Program-made: the position numbers and the translations under genes
Shown here: positions 41,439 to 50,893 of the stretch, piece by piece
Layout of the letters: the number at the start of each line of letters is the position of its first letter
How positions within the stretch are numbered: position 1 is the first letter of the stretch
NCBI GenBank assembly: GCA_964516815.1
Contig: CAZEXK010000002.1
Coordinates: 1-64,000 of the forward strand
Direction of reading: 5' to 3'
DNA: 64,000 nt
Source of the DNA: CAIJNA01 sp964516815
GTDB lineage: Bacteria > Campylobacterota > Campylobacteria > Campylobacterales > Arcobacteraceae
Notes under the pieces: model-generated
The model's database searches: none
Told to the model about the DNA's origin: nothing
What the model saw: only the letters and a program-made list of their open reading frames with translations

Positions 41439-42657
41439 TTGTTCCCTTTATATATGTATGTTTTGCTCTTTTTGTATGAAGTATAATATTTAATGCTAAA
41501 TCATTTGTATCTTCTACATTATCTGGTAAATTAAAAGTAATTATATCTGAATCATTGTGTATATTAAGTGAACCTTTTTTATTTAAACCTAAAGCCTTAG
41601 CCCCACCACTTGTAGCAAAGTGTAAGAGTTTTTTACTTAAAGCATGAGTGTTTATTTCACTTTGTATGAAAAATGTATTTCTAAGTTCATCGAACATATT
41701 TAAAGAAATATTTGAACTTAAACCATCCGTACCTATTGCTAAATCAATATTTTGTACATGATTAAGATTTAATTTACTATTAGTTAAAAGTCTATTTGAA
41801 TTTGAACAATGTATAATACTAGCATTTAAGTTTTGTATTTGTTTTAATTCTTCTTTATTTGCTTGCACACAATGTACAAATGAAAGTTTATCTTGGTGCT
41901 TGAATAAGTCCAAAAATTCTCTTGAAGATATAATAGAATGTGTTTGTCCTAAAAAGTCGTTAAAAAAAGATACAAACTCACCTTTGCTATAATTTAGCCA
42001 ATCATTTTCGCTTTTACTTTCTTGAAAATGTGATGACACTGCAAGATTGTGTTTTTTTGCAATTTTTAGTATTTCTCTTACTAAAAAAGGATGAGTTGAG
42101 TATGCAGAATGTATGGCAATAGCTGGTATAAAATTATCTTTTTTATTTTTAAGTGCGGAGTTTAATTTTTCTTTGAAATCTAAATATAGAGTATCAATCA
42201 TATCAGCTTTGCTTCCTAGTGCTTCAGTAAAATACACTACATTCATACTAGAATTGATACAAGCTTGCATATCAAAACCGTACGATGATATTGCACCAAT
42301 AGTTGTTGTACCAGTATTTATCATATTTTGTAATTGCTTGCTTATTATTTCATGTGTGGCATTTGAAATTAAATCATCTCTATTTTTTATCACAGAAAAT
42401 AGCCATTGCACAAAATTACCATATGTAAGACTTGTCTTGTTTGCACTAAATTCTAAGTGCACATGTGCATTTACAAGTCCTGGCATAATAACAGAATGTA
42501 AGCCTAGGTATTTTATATGTTCATGTGGATATAGTTTTTGTATATTATCATTTGTATCTATATTTATAATTTTTTCATCAAATACAATTGTAGCATTTCT
42601 GTAAATTTTAAAATCCTCATCACATGTTACAATGTAATCGGCACTTAAAAAATTCAT
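41425..42657 (-). CDS. Amidohydrolase, aminofutalosine deaminase family
   Basis: 410 residues, metal-dependent hydrolase of the TrzN/ATZ cluster. Metal ligands are visible as PGLVNAHVHLEFSA, SSHFQES, VHCVQANKEEL and AIGTDGLSSN. In Campylobacterota an enzyme of this type deaminates 6-amino-6-deoxyfutalosine in menaquinone synthesis, and the neighbourhood (sppA downstream, aroQ divergent upstream) is the one seen with that gene in Campylobacter. Assignment is by family and context. Confidence 0.85.
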   Translation of the reverse strand: MNFLSADYIVTCDEDFKIYRNATIVFDEKIINIDTNDNIQKLYPHEHIKYLGLHSVIMPGLVNAHVHLEFSANKTSLTYGNFVQWLFSVIKNRDDLISNATHEIISKQLQNMINTGTTTIGAISSYGFDMQACINSSMNVVYFTEALGSKADMIDTLYLDFKEKLNSALKNKKDNFIPAIAIHSAYSTHPFLVREILKIAKKHNLAVSSHFQESKSENDWLNYSKGEFVSFFNDFLGQTHSIISSREFLDLFKHQDKLSFVHCVQANKEELKQIQNLNASIIHCSNSNRLLTNSKLNLNHVQNIDLAIGTDGLSSNISLNMFDELRNTFFIQSEINTHALSKKLLHFATSGGAKALGLNKKGSLNIHNDSDIITFNLPDNVEDTNDLALNIILHTKRAKHTYIKGTNVLS

Positions 42658-42724
42658 ATCTTATAGCTCCCTTTTATGAAATATTCGTTATTATAGCAAA
42701 AATTATAATATATAAAGGCAAATA

Positions 42725-43204
42725 ATGAAAATAGCAGTAATACAAGGACCAAATTTAAATATGTTAGGTGTAAGAGAACAGCATATTTATGGACCAATGA
42801 CTTTAGATGAAATACACACACAACTAGAAAATGCAGCTTCACAAAACAATATTGAATTAGAATTTTTTCAGTCAAATTTAGAAGGAGAATTAGTAGATAA
42901 AATTCAAGAATGTTTAGGAACAATAGATGGTATATTAATAAATCCAGCTGCATATTCACATACAAGTATTGCAATTACAGATGCACTAAAAGCTGTATCT
43001 TTGCCTGTTGTTGAAGTTCATATTTCAAATATATATCATAGAGAAGAATTTAGACAAAAATCAATAACTGCAAGTGCTAGTACTGGGGTTGTTACTGGAT
43101 TTGGAGCATTTGGTTATCATATGGGTCTTATGGCTATTACTCAAATAGTATCAGAAATCCAACAATCTAATCAAGCAATAGAAGAAACAAAAAAACAAGA
43201 TTAA
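42725..43204 (+). CDS. aroQ: 3-dehydroquinate dehydratase, type II
   Basis: 159 residues, third step of the shikimate pathway. QGPNLNMLGVREQHIYG contains the catalytic tyrosine-side loop, INPAAYSHTSIAITDAL the conserved asparagine and histidine, and VEVHISNIYHREEFRQKS the second substrate loop. AAAGG precedes the ATG. aroB, the previous step, lies elsewhere at 61411. It is followed 11 bp later by rdgB. Confidence 0.96.
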   Translation: MKIAVIQGPNLNMLGVREQHIYGPMTLDEIHTQLENAASQNNIELEFFQSNLEGELVDKIQECLGTIDGILINPAAYSHTSIAITDALKAVSLPVVEVHISNIYHREEFRQKSITASASTGVVTGFGAFGYHMGLMAITQIVSEIQQSNQAIEETKKQD

Positions 43205-43215
43205 TATATCTTAGT

Positions 43216-43827
43216 ATGATTATAGTTATTGCCTCAGCTAACAAAGGAAAAATAAAAGAGTTTCAAGCTCTTTTAAAAGACTATGAAATTAAAAGTTTTA
43301 ATGAGTTAATAGATGATATTGATATAATAGAAGATGGTCTAACTTTTCAAGAAAATGCAATAATAAAAGCTAAAACCATCCAAGTTAAACTAGCCAAAAA
43401 ATATCCAAATGAAAAAGATAAATTTATAATAATATCAGATGATAGTGGGATAAGCGTAAAAGAATTAAATAATGAACCAAATATTTACTCAGCAAGATAT
43501 GCAGGAATAAATGCAAACGATGAGCAAAATAAACAAAAACTAATAAATAATCTGAATAAATTAAATATTAAAAAATCAAAAGCATTTTACACTGCTTGTA
43601 TAGCTATAGCATATAAAGAAGAAATATATACAACACATGGATGGATGCATGGGGATGTTATAAATAAATGCATTGGAAATAATGGTTTTGGATACGATGC
43701 TTTATTTATCCCAAAAGGACATGATAAAACTTTAGCCGAAATGGACTTTGAAAATAAAAAAGAATTATCTCATAGAACAAAAGCACTTAACTTAGCTATG
43801 AAAATTATAAAAACTTTAAAAAAATAA
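43216..43827 (+). CDS. rdgB: Non-canonical purine NTP pyrophosphatase (RdgB/HAM1)
   Basis: 203 residues. It removes dITP, XTP and similar. Landmarks are IVIASANKGKIKEFQALL, the substrate region ISDDSGISVKELNNEPNIYSARYAG, and NGFGYDALFIPKGHDKTLAEM with LSHRTKAL at the C-terminus. Probably co-transcribed with aroQ. A second housecleaning enzyme of a different family, maf, is at 8969. Confidence 0.95.
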   Translation: MIIVIASANKGKIKEFQALLKDYEIKSFNELIDDIDIIEDGLTFQENAIIKAKTIQVKLAKKYPNEKDKFIIISDDSGISVKELNNEPNIYSARYAGINANDEQNKQKLINNLNKLNIKKSKAFYTACIAIAYKEEIYTTHGWMHGDVINKCIGNNGFGYDALFIPKGHDKTLAEMDFENKKELSHRTKALNLAMKIIKTLKK

Positions 43828-43870
43828 GATTTAATCTACTTTAGTGTGTTTATATCATTTTAATTTTGTA

Positions 43871-44105
43871 CTAATAATTAATTCTTACTCCAATCAAAAC
43901 ATCAATTTTTGGATGATTTAAAAAATTGTAATTAGAATTTATACTATATCCGCCTCTAGCTTTGACAACTTTATTTTTTTCACTTATTAAAAATACATTA
44001 AATTTCTTATTTTCATCTAAAAACCTTGAAGCTACTGAAAATACTTCAAATGGTCCAGAAAAATCTAGCACTTCAGCATCATTATATATAAATGCCTATA
44101 TTCAA
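43871..44105 (-). pseudogene. DJ-1/PfpI-family gene, frameshifted and truncated
   Basis: A TTG at 44105 after an AAAGGATTAAAA site opens NIGIYIY and then stops. One missing base would join it to the next frame, which reads NDAEVLDFSGPFEVFSVASR and on through FNVFLISEKNKV to HPKIDVLI, the normal first half of a DJ-1/PfpI (GATase1-like) protein. After IDVLI, where a PGG motif and the nucleophilic cysteine should follow, the sequence ends in six unrelated codons. About half the gene is absent, so it is inactive. It is the only content of the 43828-44160 stretch. Confidence 0.7.
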
Positions 44106-44160
44106 TTTTAATCCTTTGTAATTATTATTGTTTGCTTGTTTTTCTTGGAGTATTGTACCT

Positions 44161-44655
44161 TTATATTATTACATCGCCATTATTTGTTTGTCTAACTTTT
44201 TGTATTTTAAAAGTTTCATTAGCTATGTTCCTGTTTGTAAAGTTTGAATAATTGTTTACTACTTTATTTATGGTAATTAGCTCTTTTTTACTAAATAACT
44301 CTTCATCAAAATCTTCTTCCATTTTTAAAAAGTTCAATTGTATAAATTTATCTTTGGGAATAATAGCTATATCTAAATATCCTAATAGTTCTTGTATAAC
44401 ATACAACCTTTGATCATCTTCTTTTAAATCTTGTTCATTTGCAATGATATCAAATATATCACCTAAAAATTTTGCTTGAGGATTTCTAATATTTTTTATA
44501 TACTCATCTCCAAATATTTTTTCAGCAAAAAGTTCATGATGATTGTAGTCCATAAGAAAAATCATAATACTTACTTTTTTATCATCTAAATGCTTTACTT
44601 TTTTGTGTAACATATAAAGTATTACATTAGCAATTTTATTTATATCTAGTTTCAT
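44161..44655 (-). CDS. Panacea/SocA-like (DUF4065) protein
   Basis: 164 residues. IANVILYMLHKKVKHLDDKK then VSIMIFLMDYNHHELFAEKI matches the Panacea domain, seen in SocA proteolytic adaptors and in many antitoxins. No toxin-sized reading frame adjoins it: on one side is a broken DJ-1 gene and on the other a pilin-like gene. It may therefore be an orphan regulator or adaptor rather than an antitoxin. Family match by eye, moderate. Confidence 0.6.
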   Translation of the reverse strand: MKLDINKIANVILYMLHKKVKHLDDKKVSIMIFLMDYNHHELFAEKIFGDEYIKNIRNPQAKFLGDIFDIIANEQDLKEDDQRLYVIQELLGYLDIAIIPKDKFIQLNFLKMEEDFDEELFSKKELITINKVVNNYSNFTNRNIANETFKIQKVRQTNNGDVII

Positions 44656-44732
44656 TATATCCCTTGTATTTTTAATAATATATTTGTAATTATACTAAAA
44701 TATAGTAAAAGTTATGATTTATATAAGATAAC

Positions 44733-45047
44733 TTATTTTTGTTGCACCACTTTATCATAAAGACTTATATGTGAATTATCTTTAGTAAATAAGTATATGT
44801 GATGTGTACTTGTATTTTTTTCAAATATTATATTTAAGCTAAATCTTTCATCATTTATATTTGTATTTTTTAATACATTTTGTTTAACGTATTTCATATG
44901 AATTTGTGCTTGTAACTCTAGATATTTTAATGTATTTATATATTTTGAGTAAGTTCTAGTATAGAGTATATCAATACTCAAATAAGAAAAAGTTATTAGT
45001 AAAGTTAAAACTATTAATAAAATAAAAGCATTTTTCTTTTTTCTCAA
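44733..45047 (-). CDS. Hypothetical protein with pilin-like N-terminal helix
   Basis: 104 residues. A basic leader (MRKKKN) precedes AFILLIVLTLLITFSYLSID, resembling prepilins but lacking Glu5, as in GspK/PilX-like minor pilins. The remaining 75 residues are soluble. It starts 1 nt after the murB stop on the same strand. A role in a pseudopilus is inferred. A simple signal-anchored protein is the alternative. Confidence 0.55.
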   Translation of the reverse strand: MRKKKNAFILLIVLTLLITFSYLSIDILYTRTYSKYINTLKYLELQAQIHMKYVKQNVLKNTNINDERFSLNIIFEKNTSTHHIYLFTKDNSHISLYDKVVQQK

Positions 45048-45048
45048 G

Positions 45049-45816
45049 TTATATAATTTTTATTTCTATTTGAAGATTTATATTAAATTGTTCTTTGACT
45101 TTATGTTGGGCTAAGTTAATAAGCTCTATTGCTTGTTCATATGTCCCTTCATTATTGTTTACTAAGAAGTTTGCATGTAAAGATGAAAAGGACATATCAC
45201 CAATGCTATGTCCTTTTAATCCTACATGTTCTATTAGATATCCAGCACTATATTTTTTTGGATTTTTAAAACACGATCCAGCACTAGGTATATTTGGTTG
45301 ATTGTCTCTCATTTTTACAAACATAGCTTGTTTTTGCTTACTATAGCCTTCTTTTATATTAAATGTTGCTTCAAAAACTATTCCATTTATTTTTGTGTGT
45401 CTATATGAATGAGGAATATTTTCTTTTAGTATTTGTCCATCTTGTGTTTTGATACTGTGCAAAAAATTAAATATTTCATATTCTTTTAAGCCAGCGTTCA
45501 TTTTTATCAAACCTCCTATATTACCTGGAAGTTTTGCTAAGAGTTCAAAGTTTGCGATATTGTTTTTTTTACAATATATTAAAAGTTTACCACTACTTGT
45601 AGCAGCACCTACTATTAGTTTGTTGTTTTTTTGAAAAATATAATCAAACTCATCTCCTAATATTGCCAAAGAAGGTGGATTATTTGATATTATTGTATTG
45701 TTACATTTTCCAATTATAGTATATTGTGAATAATCATCAATTTTTTTTATGATTTTAACTTCATGTTTTGATCCTATATGTATGGATGAGTATTTTTTAA
45801 AATCTATTATTTTCAA
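45049..45816 (-). CDS. murB: UDP-N-acetylenolpyruvoylglucosamine reductase
   Basis: 255 residues, NADPH- and FAD-dependent second step of peptidoglycan precursor synthesis. YSSIHIGSKHEVKII, LAKLPGNIGGLIKMNAGLKEYEIF and NQPNIPSAGSCFKNPKKYSAGYLIE (with the catalytic serine or cysteine region) are the family landmarks, plus HSIGDMSFSSLHANFLVN at the C-terminus. Short form compared with the 300-340 residue enzymes, as in other Campylobacterota. Confidence 0.94.
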   Translation of the reverse strand: MKIIDFKKYSSIHIGSKHEVKIIKKIDDYSQYTIIGKCNNTIISNNPPSLAILGDEFDYIFQKNNKLIVGAATSSGKLLIYCKKNNIANFELLAKLPGNIGGLIKMNAGLKEYEIFNFLHSIKTQDGQILKENIPHSYRHTKINGIVFEATFNIKEGYSKQKQAMFVKMRDNQPNIPSAGSCFKNPKKYSAGYLIEHVGLKGHSIGDMSFSSLHANFLVNNNEGTYEQAIELINLAQHKVKEQFNINLQIEIKII

Positions 45817-45862
45817 TATTTCTTCTTTGTGTAATTGTAAAGTAAATTATAACTAAAAAACA

Positions 45863-47110
45863 TTATACTTGAATATATAAATAAGTGTTTAAAAATAAAA
45901 AGGCAAAGTTTAATAAAAAAAATGAATATTTAGAAAAAATAGATAAAAAACTTAAAATTAAATATAAAATAAAAAACCAAGGTGCAATTGTTACGTCAAT
46001 ACTTTTAATCTGCATATTTAAAAAAGCTTGTATATAAACATCAAGTAAATCGCCATATGTAATTATATGTAAAAATAATTCTAAAGGATAAAATATACTA
46101 AATAATATAGTAAATAAAGGTGAATATAGTTGTTCTATAGATACAGTTTGAAAGAAAAAATGCGCTATTGGATTAATTGCTAAAAACAGCCAAACATTAA
46201 AAAATAAAAATGCTAGTACTTTATTTAAATTTTTAAAGTACTGTAAAAACAAATAAATATAAAATACACCTGCTAATGAAAAGAATAAACTTAAAGAAAA
46301 TAACAACTTTGGAAACAGTGAAACAATAAGCAAACTAACTAATGCCAAAGTAGAAAAAGATAATATTTTAATATTTGTTCTTAAAAAAAATAATGCAAAT
46401 ACAAACATAACAAATGAACGTAATAAAGAAGGAACATTTCCTAATAAAAAAAGATAATAAAATAACAATAAAGAAGTAAGTATTAAAATATCAAACTTTT
46501 TATTTCTATATGGTATATATTTTTGATGAAAAGGTGAGTATAGCATATATAAAAACCAATAAAGGATAAATGACAATAAGCCAAGATGAAAACCACTTAT
46601 AGCAATTAAATGTGAGATTCCATATTGTGCCATGGTTTCTTGTAAGTTATTATTCATGGGTATTGCTAAAAATAAGGCAGTAAATATTTGAGAAATTTCT
46701 TTATTATCGTGTTGATTTGAGATATTATTTGAAATGTTTTTTAAAATATCATCTCGTATAATCTTATTTTTATTAATATTGAAACTATTAGCATAAAATC
46801 CTTTTAAATAATCAATAAATGAAATGTTTTTTGTAACGATTGTTATGTTTAAATTATCTAGTTTCTTTATAGAATAATTTTTGCTTTTTGTATAAAAAGT
46901 AAATTCATTATTTTGAAGTTTTAAAATATTATGAGTGTTTTTTTTGTAAACATTTAAAACAATATTGTTTGATTGGTGAAGTTCATTTTCATTAAATATT
47001 TGATATTTTGTATATAAATAATAAGTATTACATAAAAATATAAATATTAAAAAGAATATTATGTAAAACCACTCTTTTTTATTTCTAGCAAAAAGAAGAG
47101 GCTTTATCAT
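45863..47110 (-). CDS. comEC: ComEC/Rec2-family competence membrane protein
   Basis: 415 residues, inner-membrane channel for uptake of single-stranded DNA. The competence domain motif GISHLIAISGFHLGLLSFIL is near residues 164-183, followed by about seven more helices. The N-terminal periplasmic OB-like region is short and there is no C-terminal metallo-beta-lactamase domain, as is common in this phylum. It lies downstream of ftsY on the same strand, 8 bp apart. Confidence 0.88.
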   Translation of the reverse strand: MIKPLLFARNKKEWFYIIFFLIFIFLCNTYYLYTKYQIFNENELHQSNNIVLNVYKKNTHNILKLQNNEFTFYTKSKNYSIKKLDNLNITIVTKNISFIDYLKGFYANSFNINKNKIIRDDILKNISNNISNQHDNKEISQIFTALFLAIPMNNNLQETMAQYGISHLIAISGFHLGLLSFILYWFLYMLYSPFHQKYIPYRNKKFDILILTSLLLFYYLFLLGNVPSLLRSFVMFVFALFFLRTNIKILSFSTLALVSLLIVSLFPKLLFSLSLFFSLAGVFYIYLFLQYFKNLNKVLAFLFFNVWLFLAINPIAHFFFQTVSIEQLYSPLFTILFSIFYPLELFLHIITYGDLLDVYIQAFLNMQIKSIDVTIAPWFFILYLILSFLSIFSKYSFFLLNFAFLFLNTYLYIQV

Positions 47111-47118
47111 TTGTTGAT

Positions 47119-47952
47119 TTAGGTATAAATACCATCAAGTAAATTGTCCACATATTCATCAGCGTCAAATACAATAAGATCATCTTGTTTTTCACCTATA
47201 CCTATATAAAATATAGGTAGTTCTAATTGATTGGATATAGAAAACAAGGCTCCACCTTTACTTGTACCATCAAGTTTTGTAACTATAATACCATCAACAT
47301 TTACTATATCATGAAATGCACGAGCTTGTGCTATTGCACTATTTCCTTGTGTACCATCAAGTATTAATAATTTTTGATGAGGTGCATCTTTATGAGCTTT
47401 TGTACATACTTTTACTATTTTTTGCAGTTCTTTATTTAGATTTACTTGAGTTTGTAGTCTACCTGCTGTATCTATTATGCAATAATCAATATTTTTAGCA
47501 ATAGCTGAGGATATTGTATCAAAAGCTACAGCACTGGGATCATGTCCTTGTTGTGTTTTTATAATTGGAACATCTATTTTTTTTGCCCAAATACTAAGTT
47601 GTTCAATAGCAGCAGCTCTAAACGTATCTCCAGCACCTAAAATTACAGATTTGTTTTCTTTTTTATATTTGGAAGCTAGTTTAGCAATTGTAGTAGTTTT
47701 ACCAGCTCCGTTAACTCCTATGATTAATTGTACAAAAGGTTTAGGTAAGTTTTGCATATCAACAAGAGGTGAATGTTCAAACAACATAATTAGTCTATGT
47801 CTGAGTTGTGGTCTTGTAATTTGTGCATTTAATCCATCCATGGCTTTTTGAATAATTTCATATTCCATGTCTGATTGGATTAAAATTTCTTCAATCTCTT
47901 CAAAGCTTACTTTTGTTTTTTTTGTATTCTTGGAATTGAAAAAATTAAACAT
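47119..47952 (-). CDS. ftsY: Signal recognition particle receptor FtsY
   Basis: 277 residues, NG-domain GTPase that docks the SRP at the membrane. G motifs: IIGVNGAGKTTTIAKLA (G1), GDTFRAAAIEQLSIW (G2 region), IIDTAGRLQTQ (G3), IVTKLDGTSKGGALFSI (G4) and YIGIGEKQDDLIVFD (G5 region). The acidic A domain is absent, as in short FtsY forms. It lies between the TlpA gene and comEC. Confidence 0.96.
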   Translation of the reverse strand: MFNFFNSKNTKKTKVSFEEIEEILIQSDMEYEIIQKAMDGLNAQITRPQLRHRLIMLFEHSPLVDMQNLPKPFVQLIIGVNGAGKTTTIAKLASKYKKENKSVILGAGDTFRAAAIEQLSIWAKKIDVPIIKTQQGHDPSAVAFDTISSAIAKNIDYCIIDTAGRLQTQVNLNKELQKIVKVCTKAHKDAPHQKLLILDGTQGNSAIAQARAFHDIVNVDGIIVTKLDGTSKGGALFSISNQLELPIFYIGIGEKQDDLIVFDADEYVDNLLDGIYT

Positions 47953-47955
47953 ATA

Positions 47956-48591
47956 TTATTGTACTGTCTTTTTTGTATGATTATCATCGTTTGTATGATT
48001 GTGATCTGCAGCTTGATTGTGATTTTTTAAAATATTATCTGGTAATTCAATTGCTTTTTTAATATCACTTATTAGTATTTCTGGAGGAACTAAACCTTTA
48101 TAACGTTGATACACTAAACCATCTTTAGTAAATAAAAACATGGTAGGGATAGATTTTACTCCACCAACCGCATCAGATAGTAAATAGTTTTCATCTGAGT
48201 TTGTTATTGGATATGTTACTTTGTATTTATTAATAAATTTTTGTATATAAGTATTTGGTTTATCTTTTTCTAACAATATTGATATAACTTGGAAGTTTTT
48301 TCCATATTCTTCTTGTAAGTGATTCAAGTGAGGAACTTCAGCTTTACAAGGGGGACACCATGTAGCAAAAAAGTTTAATAATATTACTTTATTTTCGTAT
48401 TGTTTAAATTTCCAACCATCTTTTGTAACTTCAATAGTGATATCTTCATTATTTGTAGTTTTTAAATTAAATGTTGGTAAAATATCTTCACTAGGTGATA
48501 ATAAATCTTTAAAAATATTGTTTTTGTCATCACAAGCTGAAAACATTAGTATTAGTAAAGTTGATAATAAAATGAGTTTTTTAATATTCAT
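47956..48591 (-). CDS. TlpA-like thioredoxin lipoprotein
   Basis: 211 residues. The signal peptide ends in a lipobox MFSAC with the lipidated cysteine near residue 20. The thioredoxin fold has LLNFFATWCPPCKAEVPHL as active site and the cis-proline in VKSIPTMFLF. It ends in an unusual histidine-rich tail (NHNQAADHNHTNDDNHTKKT). Likely a periplasmic thiol reductase, perhaps for cytochrome c maturation. It is 3 bp upstream of ftsY; this neighbourhood is conserved in Campylobacter. Confidence 0.9.
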   Translation of the reverse strand: MNIKKLILLSTLLILMFSACDDKNNIFKDLLSPSEDILPTFNLKTTNNEDITIEVTKDGWKFKQYENKVILLNFFATWCPPCKAEVPHLNHLQEEYGKNFQVISILLEKDKPNTYIQKFINKYKVTYPITNSDENYLLSDAVGGVKSIPTMFLFTKDGLVYQRYKGLVPPEILISDIKKAIELPDNILKNHNQAADHNHTNDDNHTKKTVQ

Positions 48592-48645
48592 TTCATCTCC
48601 TTATGGTAAGATTAAGAATGGATTTTATCCTATTAGGACTTAAAA

Positions 48646-49221
48646 ATGGCTAATTGTTTAAAAAATGAATTCAGAACTAAATGTATTAAAAGGTTAAGAA
48701 CTTCAGTAAAATTATCAAAATATAGAAACGATAAATTTATAAATGATAAACTAAAGACAATGATAAAAACAAGAAAAATTAAAACTATTTTTTTGTATTT
48801 GCCCTTGAAAATTGAAGTTGATTTAAGGCATTTGATAAATTGGCTTAGACAAAATAATTATAAAGTTTATGTACCTTATGTTACAAGTAAGACTACATTT
48901 AAAGAAGTTCTATATAGGCTACCTTTAAATAAAAATAAATTTAAAATATATGAACCCAACAATTCTAATAAATACATAAAAACAAAATTTGATATGGCCA
49001 TAGTGCCAATTATAGGTTTTGATGATACTTTTAGAAGAATAGGCTTTGGCTTTGGTTATTATGATAGATATTTTTCTAATTTAAAACAAAAGCCTTTTAC
49101 TGTGTTTACCCAAATAAGTACTTGCAAATCAAGTGATATTATTACTGATGACTATGATTTACAAGCAAATTGTATTATTACAAATAAAGGTATATTGTGG
49201 AACAAGAATTACAAAACATAA
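48646..49221 (+). CDS. 5-formyltetrahydrofolate cyclo-ligase family protein
   Basis: 191 residues. It converts 5-formyl-THF to methenyl-THF with ATP. Landmarks are IFLYLPLKIEVDLRHLINWL, FDMAIVPIIGFDDTFRRIGFG and the ATP-binding GFGFGYYDRYF. An AGGAC site precedes the ATG. It overlaps rny by 25 nt and is divergent from the TlpA gene. Confidence 0.9.
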   Translation: MANCLKNEFRTKCIKRLRTSVKLSKYRNDKFINDKLKTMIKTRKIKTIFLYLPLKIEVDLRHLINWLRQNNYKVYVPYVTSKTTFKEVLYRLPLNKNKFKIYEPNNSNKYIKTKFDMAIVPIIGFDDTFRRIGFGFGYYDRYFSNLKQKPFTVFTQISTCKSSDIITDDYDLQANCIITNKGILWNKNYKT

Positions 49222-50723
49222 TTATAACTGCTAGTATTTCTTTTTTTATTGCATTTCTTATTGCAAGAACTATTTATAAAAAAAAGAAAAATACTCATAT
49301 AGAGAATTCAAAAGAAAAAGCAAAGGTTATTGAACTTCAAGCTCAAAATACGTTAAATGAGGCAAGGGCAAAAGCAAAAATACAAATAGATAAAGAATTC
49401 TGGCAATCTAGACAAGAAATTGAAAAAAAAGAAAAAGATGTGAATGAATATTTACAAGAAGAACTGGATTCAATAAAACTTGATAAAGAAATGATAACTT
49501 CGAGTAAAAAAGATATAAAATCACTGAAAAAAGGCTTAGAAGCACAGCAACAATTATATGAAGAAAAAATACAAGATTGTTTTAAGATATTAGAAAATGC
49601 AAGTGGACTTACTCAAAAAGAAGCTGATAATATTATGATAACTTTAGTTAAAGAAAATTCTAGAGAAAGAGTTAGCTCAATTTTTAGAAAAGAATATAAA
49701 ATTGCTAGTAACAATATGAAAAATGAAATAAATAATATACTTGCAAATGCAGTTACTAGATATGCAGGAGAATTTGCTGGAGAAAGACTTACAAATAATA
49801 TAAAACTAGATGATGAACATACTAAAGGTAAAATAATAGGTAAAGAAGGTAGAAATATAAAAACCTTAGAAATGACATTGGGTGTTGATATTATAATTTC
49901 CGATACGGATAATAGTATTACAATTAGCAGTTTTAATTTATATAGAAGAGCAATTGCTACTAAAACAATTGAGTTATTAATAATTGATGGTAGAATTCAA
50001 CCAACTAAAATAGAAGAGGTTTATAAAAAAGTTAAAAAAGAATTTGATGAAAATATTAAACAAGAAGGTGATAATACAGTACATGAACTTGGAATTTCTG
50101 ATATGAATGAAGAACTTATTATTTTAATTGGAAAATTAAAATATCGAGCTTCATATGGACAAAATGCCTTAGCCCATACTTTAGAAGTTTCTTATTTAGC
50201 TGGACTTATAGCTTCACAAATGGGTGGAGATACAATAAAAGCAAGAAGAGCTGGTTTATTACATGATATTGGAAAAGCATTGACTTATGATAAAAAAGGA
50301 AGCCATGTTGATTTGGGCGCAGATTTATGTAAAAAATTAGGCGAACCAAGTGAAGTGATAAATGCAATTTATGCCCATCACAACTATGAAGAACCTAGTA
50401 GCATTGAAAGTGCTGCTGTTTGTGCTGCTGATGTATTAAGTGCAGCAAGACCTGGAGCTAGAAGAGAAGTATTGCATACATACTTAAAAAGATTAGAAGA
50501 TATAGAAATAATTGCTAATAGTAAAAATGGAGTAGTAAAAGCATTTGCTATAAATGCTGGAAGAGAAATAAGAGTAATCGTAAATGCTAAACTTGTAAAT
50601 GATGATGAATCTATATTGTTAGCACAAGAAATTGCGCAAGAAATTGAAGATAAAGTTAATTATCCAGGAGAAATAAAAGTAAATGTAATTAGAGAATTAA
50701 GAAGCAGTGGATACGCTAGATAA
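49197..50723 (+). CDS. rny: Ribonuclease Y
   Basis: 508 residues, membrane-tethered endoribonuclease that initiates mRNA decay. The N-terminal helix is about residues 6-23, a long coiled coil runs to about 140, the KH domain has GKIIGKEGRNIKTLEMTLG near 215, and the HD domain has NALAHTLEVSYLAGLIA and LLHDIGKALTYD near 355. The C-terminus is ELRSSGYAR. The start is GTG at 49197 with AAAGG upstream, inside the end of the cyclo-ligase gene, which points to translational coupling. Confidence 0.96.
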   Translation: MEQELQNIIITASISFFIAFLIARTIYKKKKNTHIENSKEKAKVIELQAQNTLNEARAKAKIQIDKEFWQSRQEIEKKEKDVNEYLQEELDSIKLDKEMITSSKKDIKSLKKGLEAQQQLYEEKIQDCFKILENASGLTQKEADNIMITLVKENSRERVSSIFRKEYKIASNNMKNEINNILANAVTRYAGEFAGERLTNNIKLDDEHTKGKIIGKEGRNIKTLEMTLGVDIIISDTDNSITISSFNLYRRAIATKTIELLIIDGRIQPTKIEEVYKKVKKEFDENIKQEGDNTVHELGISDMNEELIILIGKLKYRASYGQNALAHTLEVSYLAGLIASQMGGDTIKARRAGLLHDIGKALTYDKKGSHVDLGADLCKKLGEPSEVINAIYAHHNYEEPSSIESAAVCAADVLSAARPGARREVLHTYLKRLEDIEIIANSKNGVVKAFAINAGREIRVIVNAKLVNDDESILLAQEIAQEIEDKVNYPGEIKVNVIRELRSSGYAR

Positions 50724-50893
50724 GATCATATTACTATAATATATGCGTGACTAATAAAATAGAAATTATGTAATTGTATTGTTATTTTTAGCTAGCTCTT
50801 TTTTATATATTTATAAATGAATTATTGGCTATATGATAATTTTTTTACATTGTAATATGATATAATTATTAAATTGTTATTTGAAGGACGATA

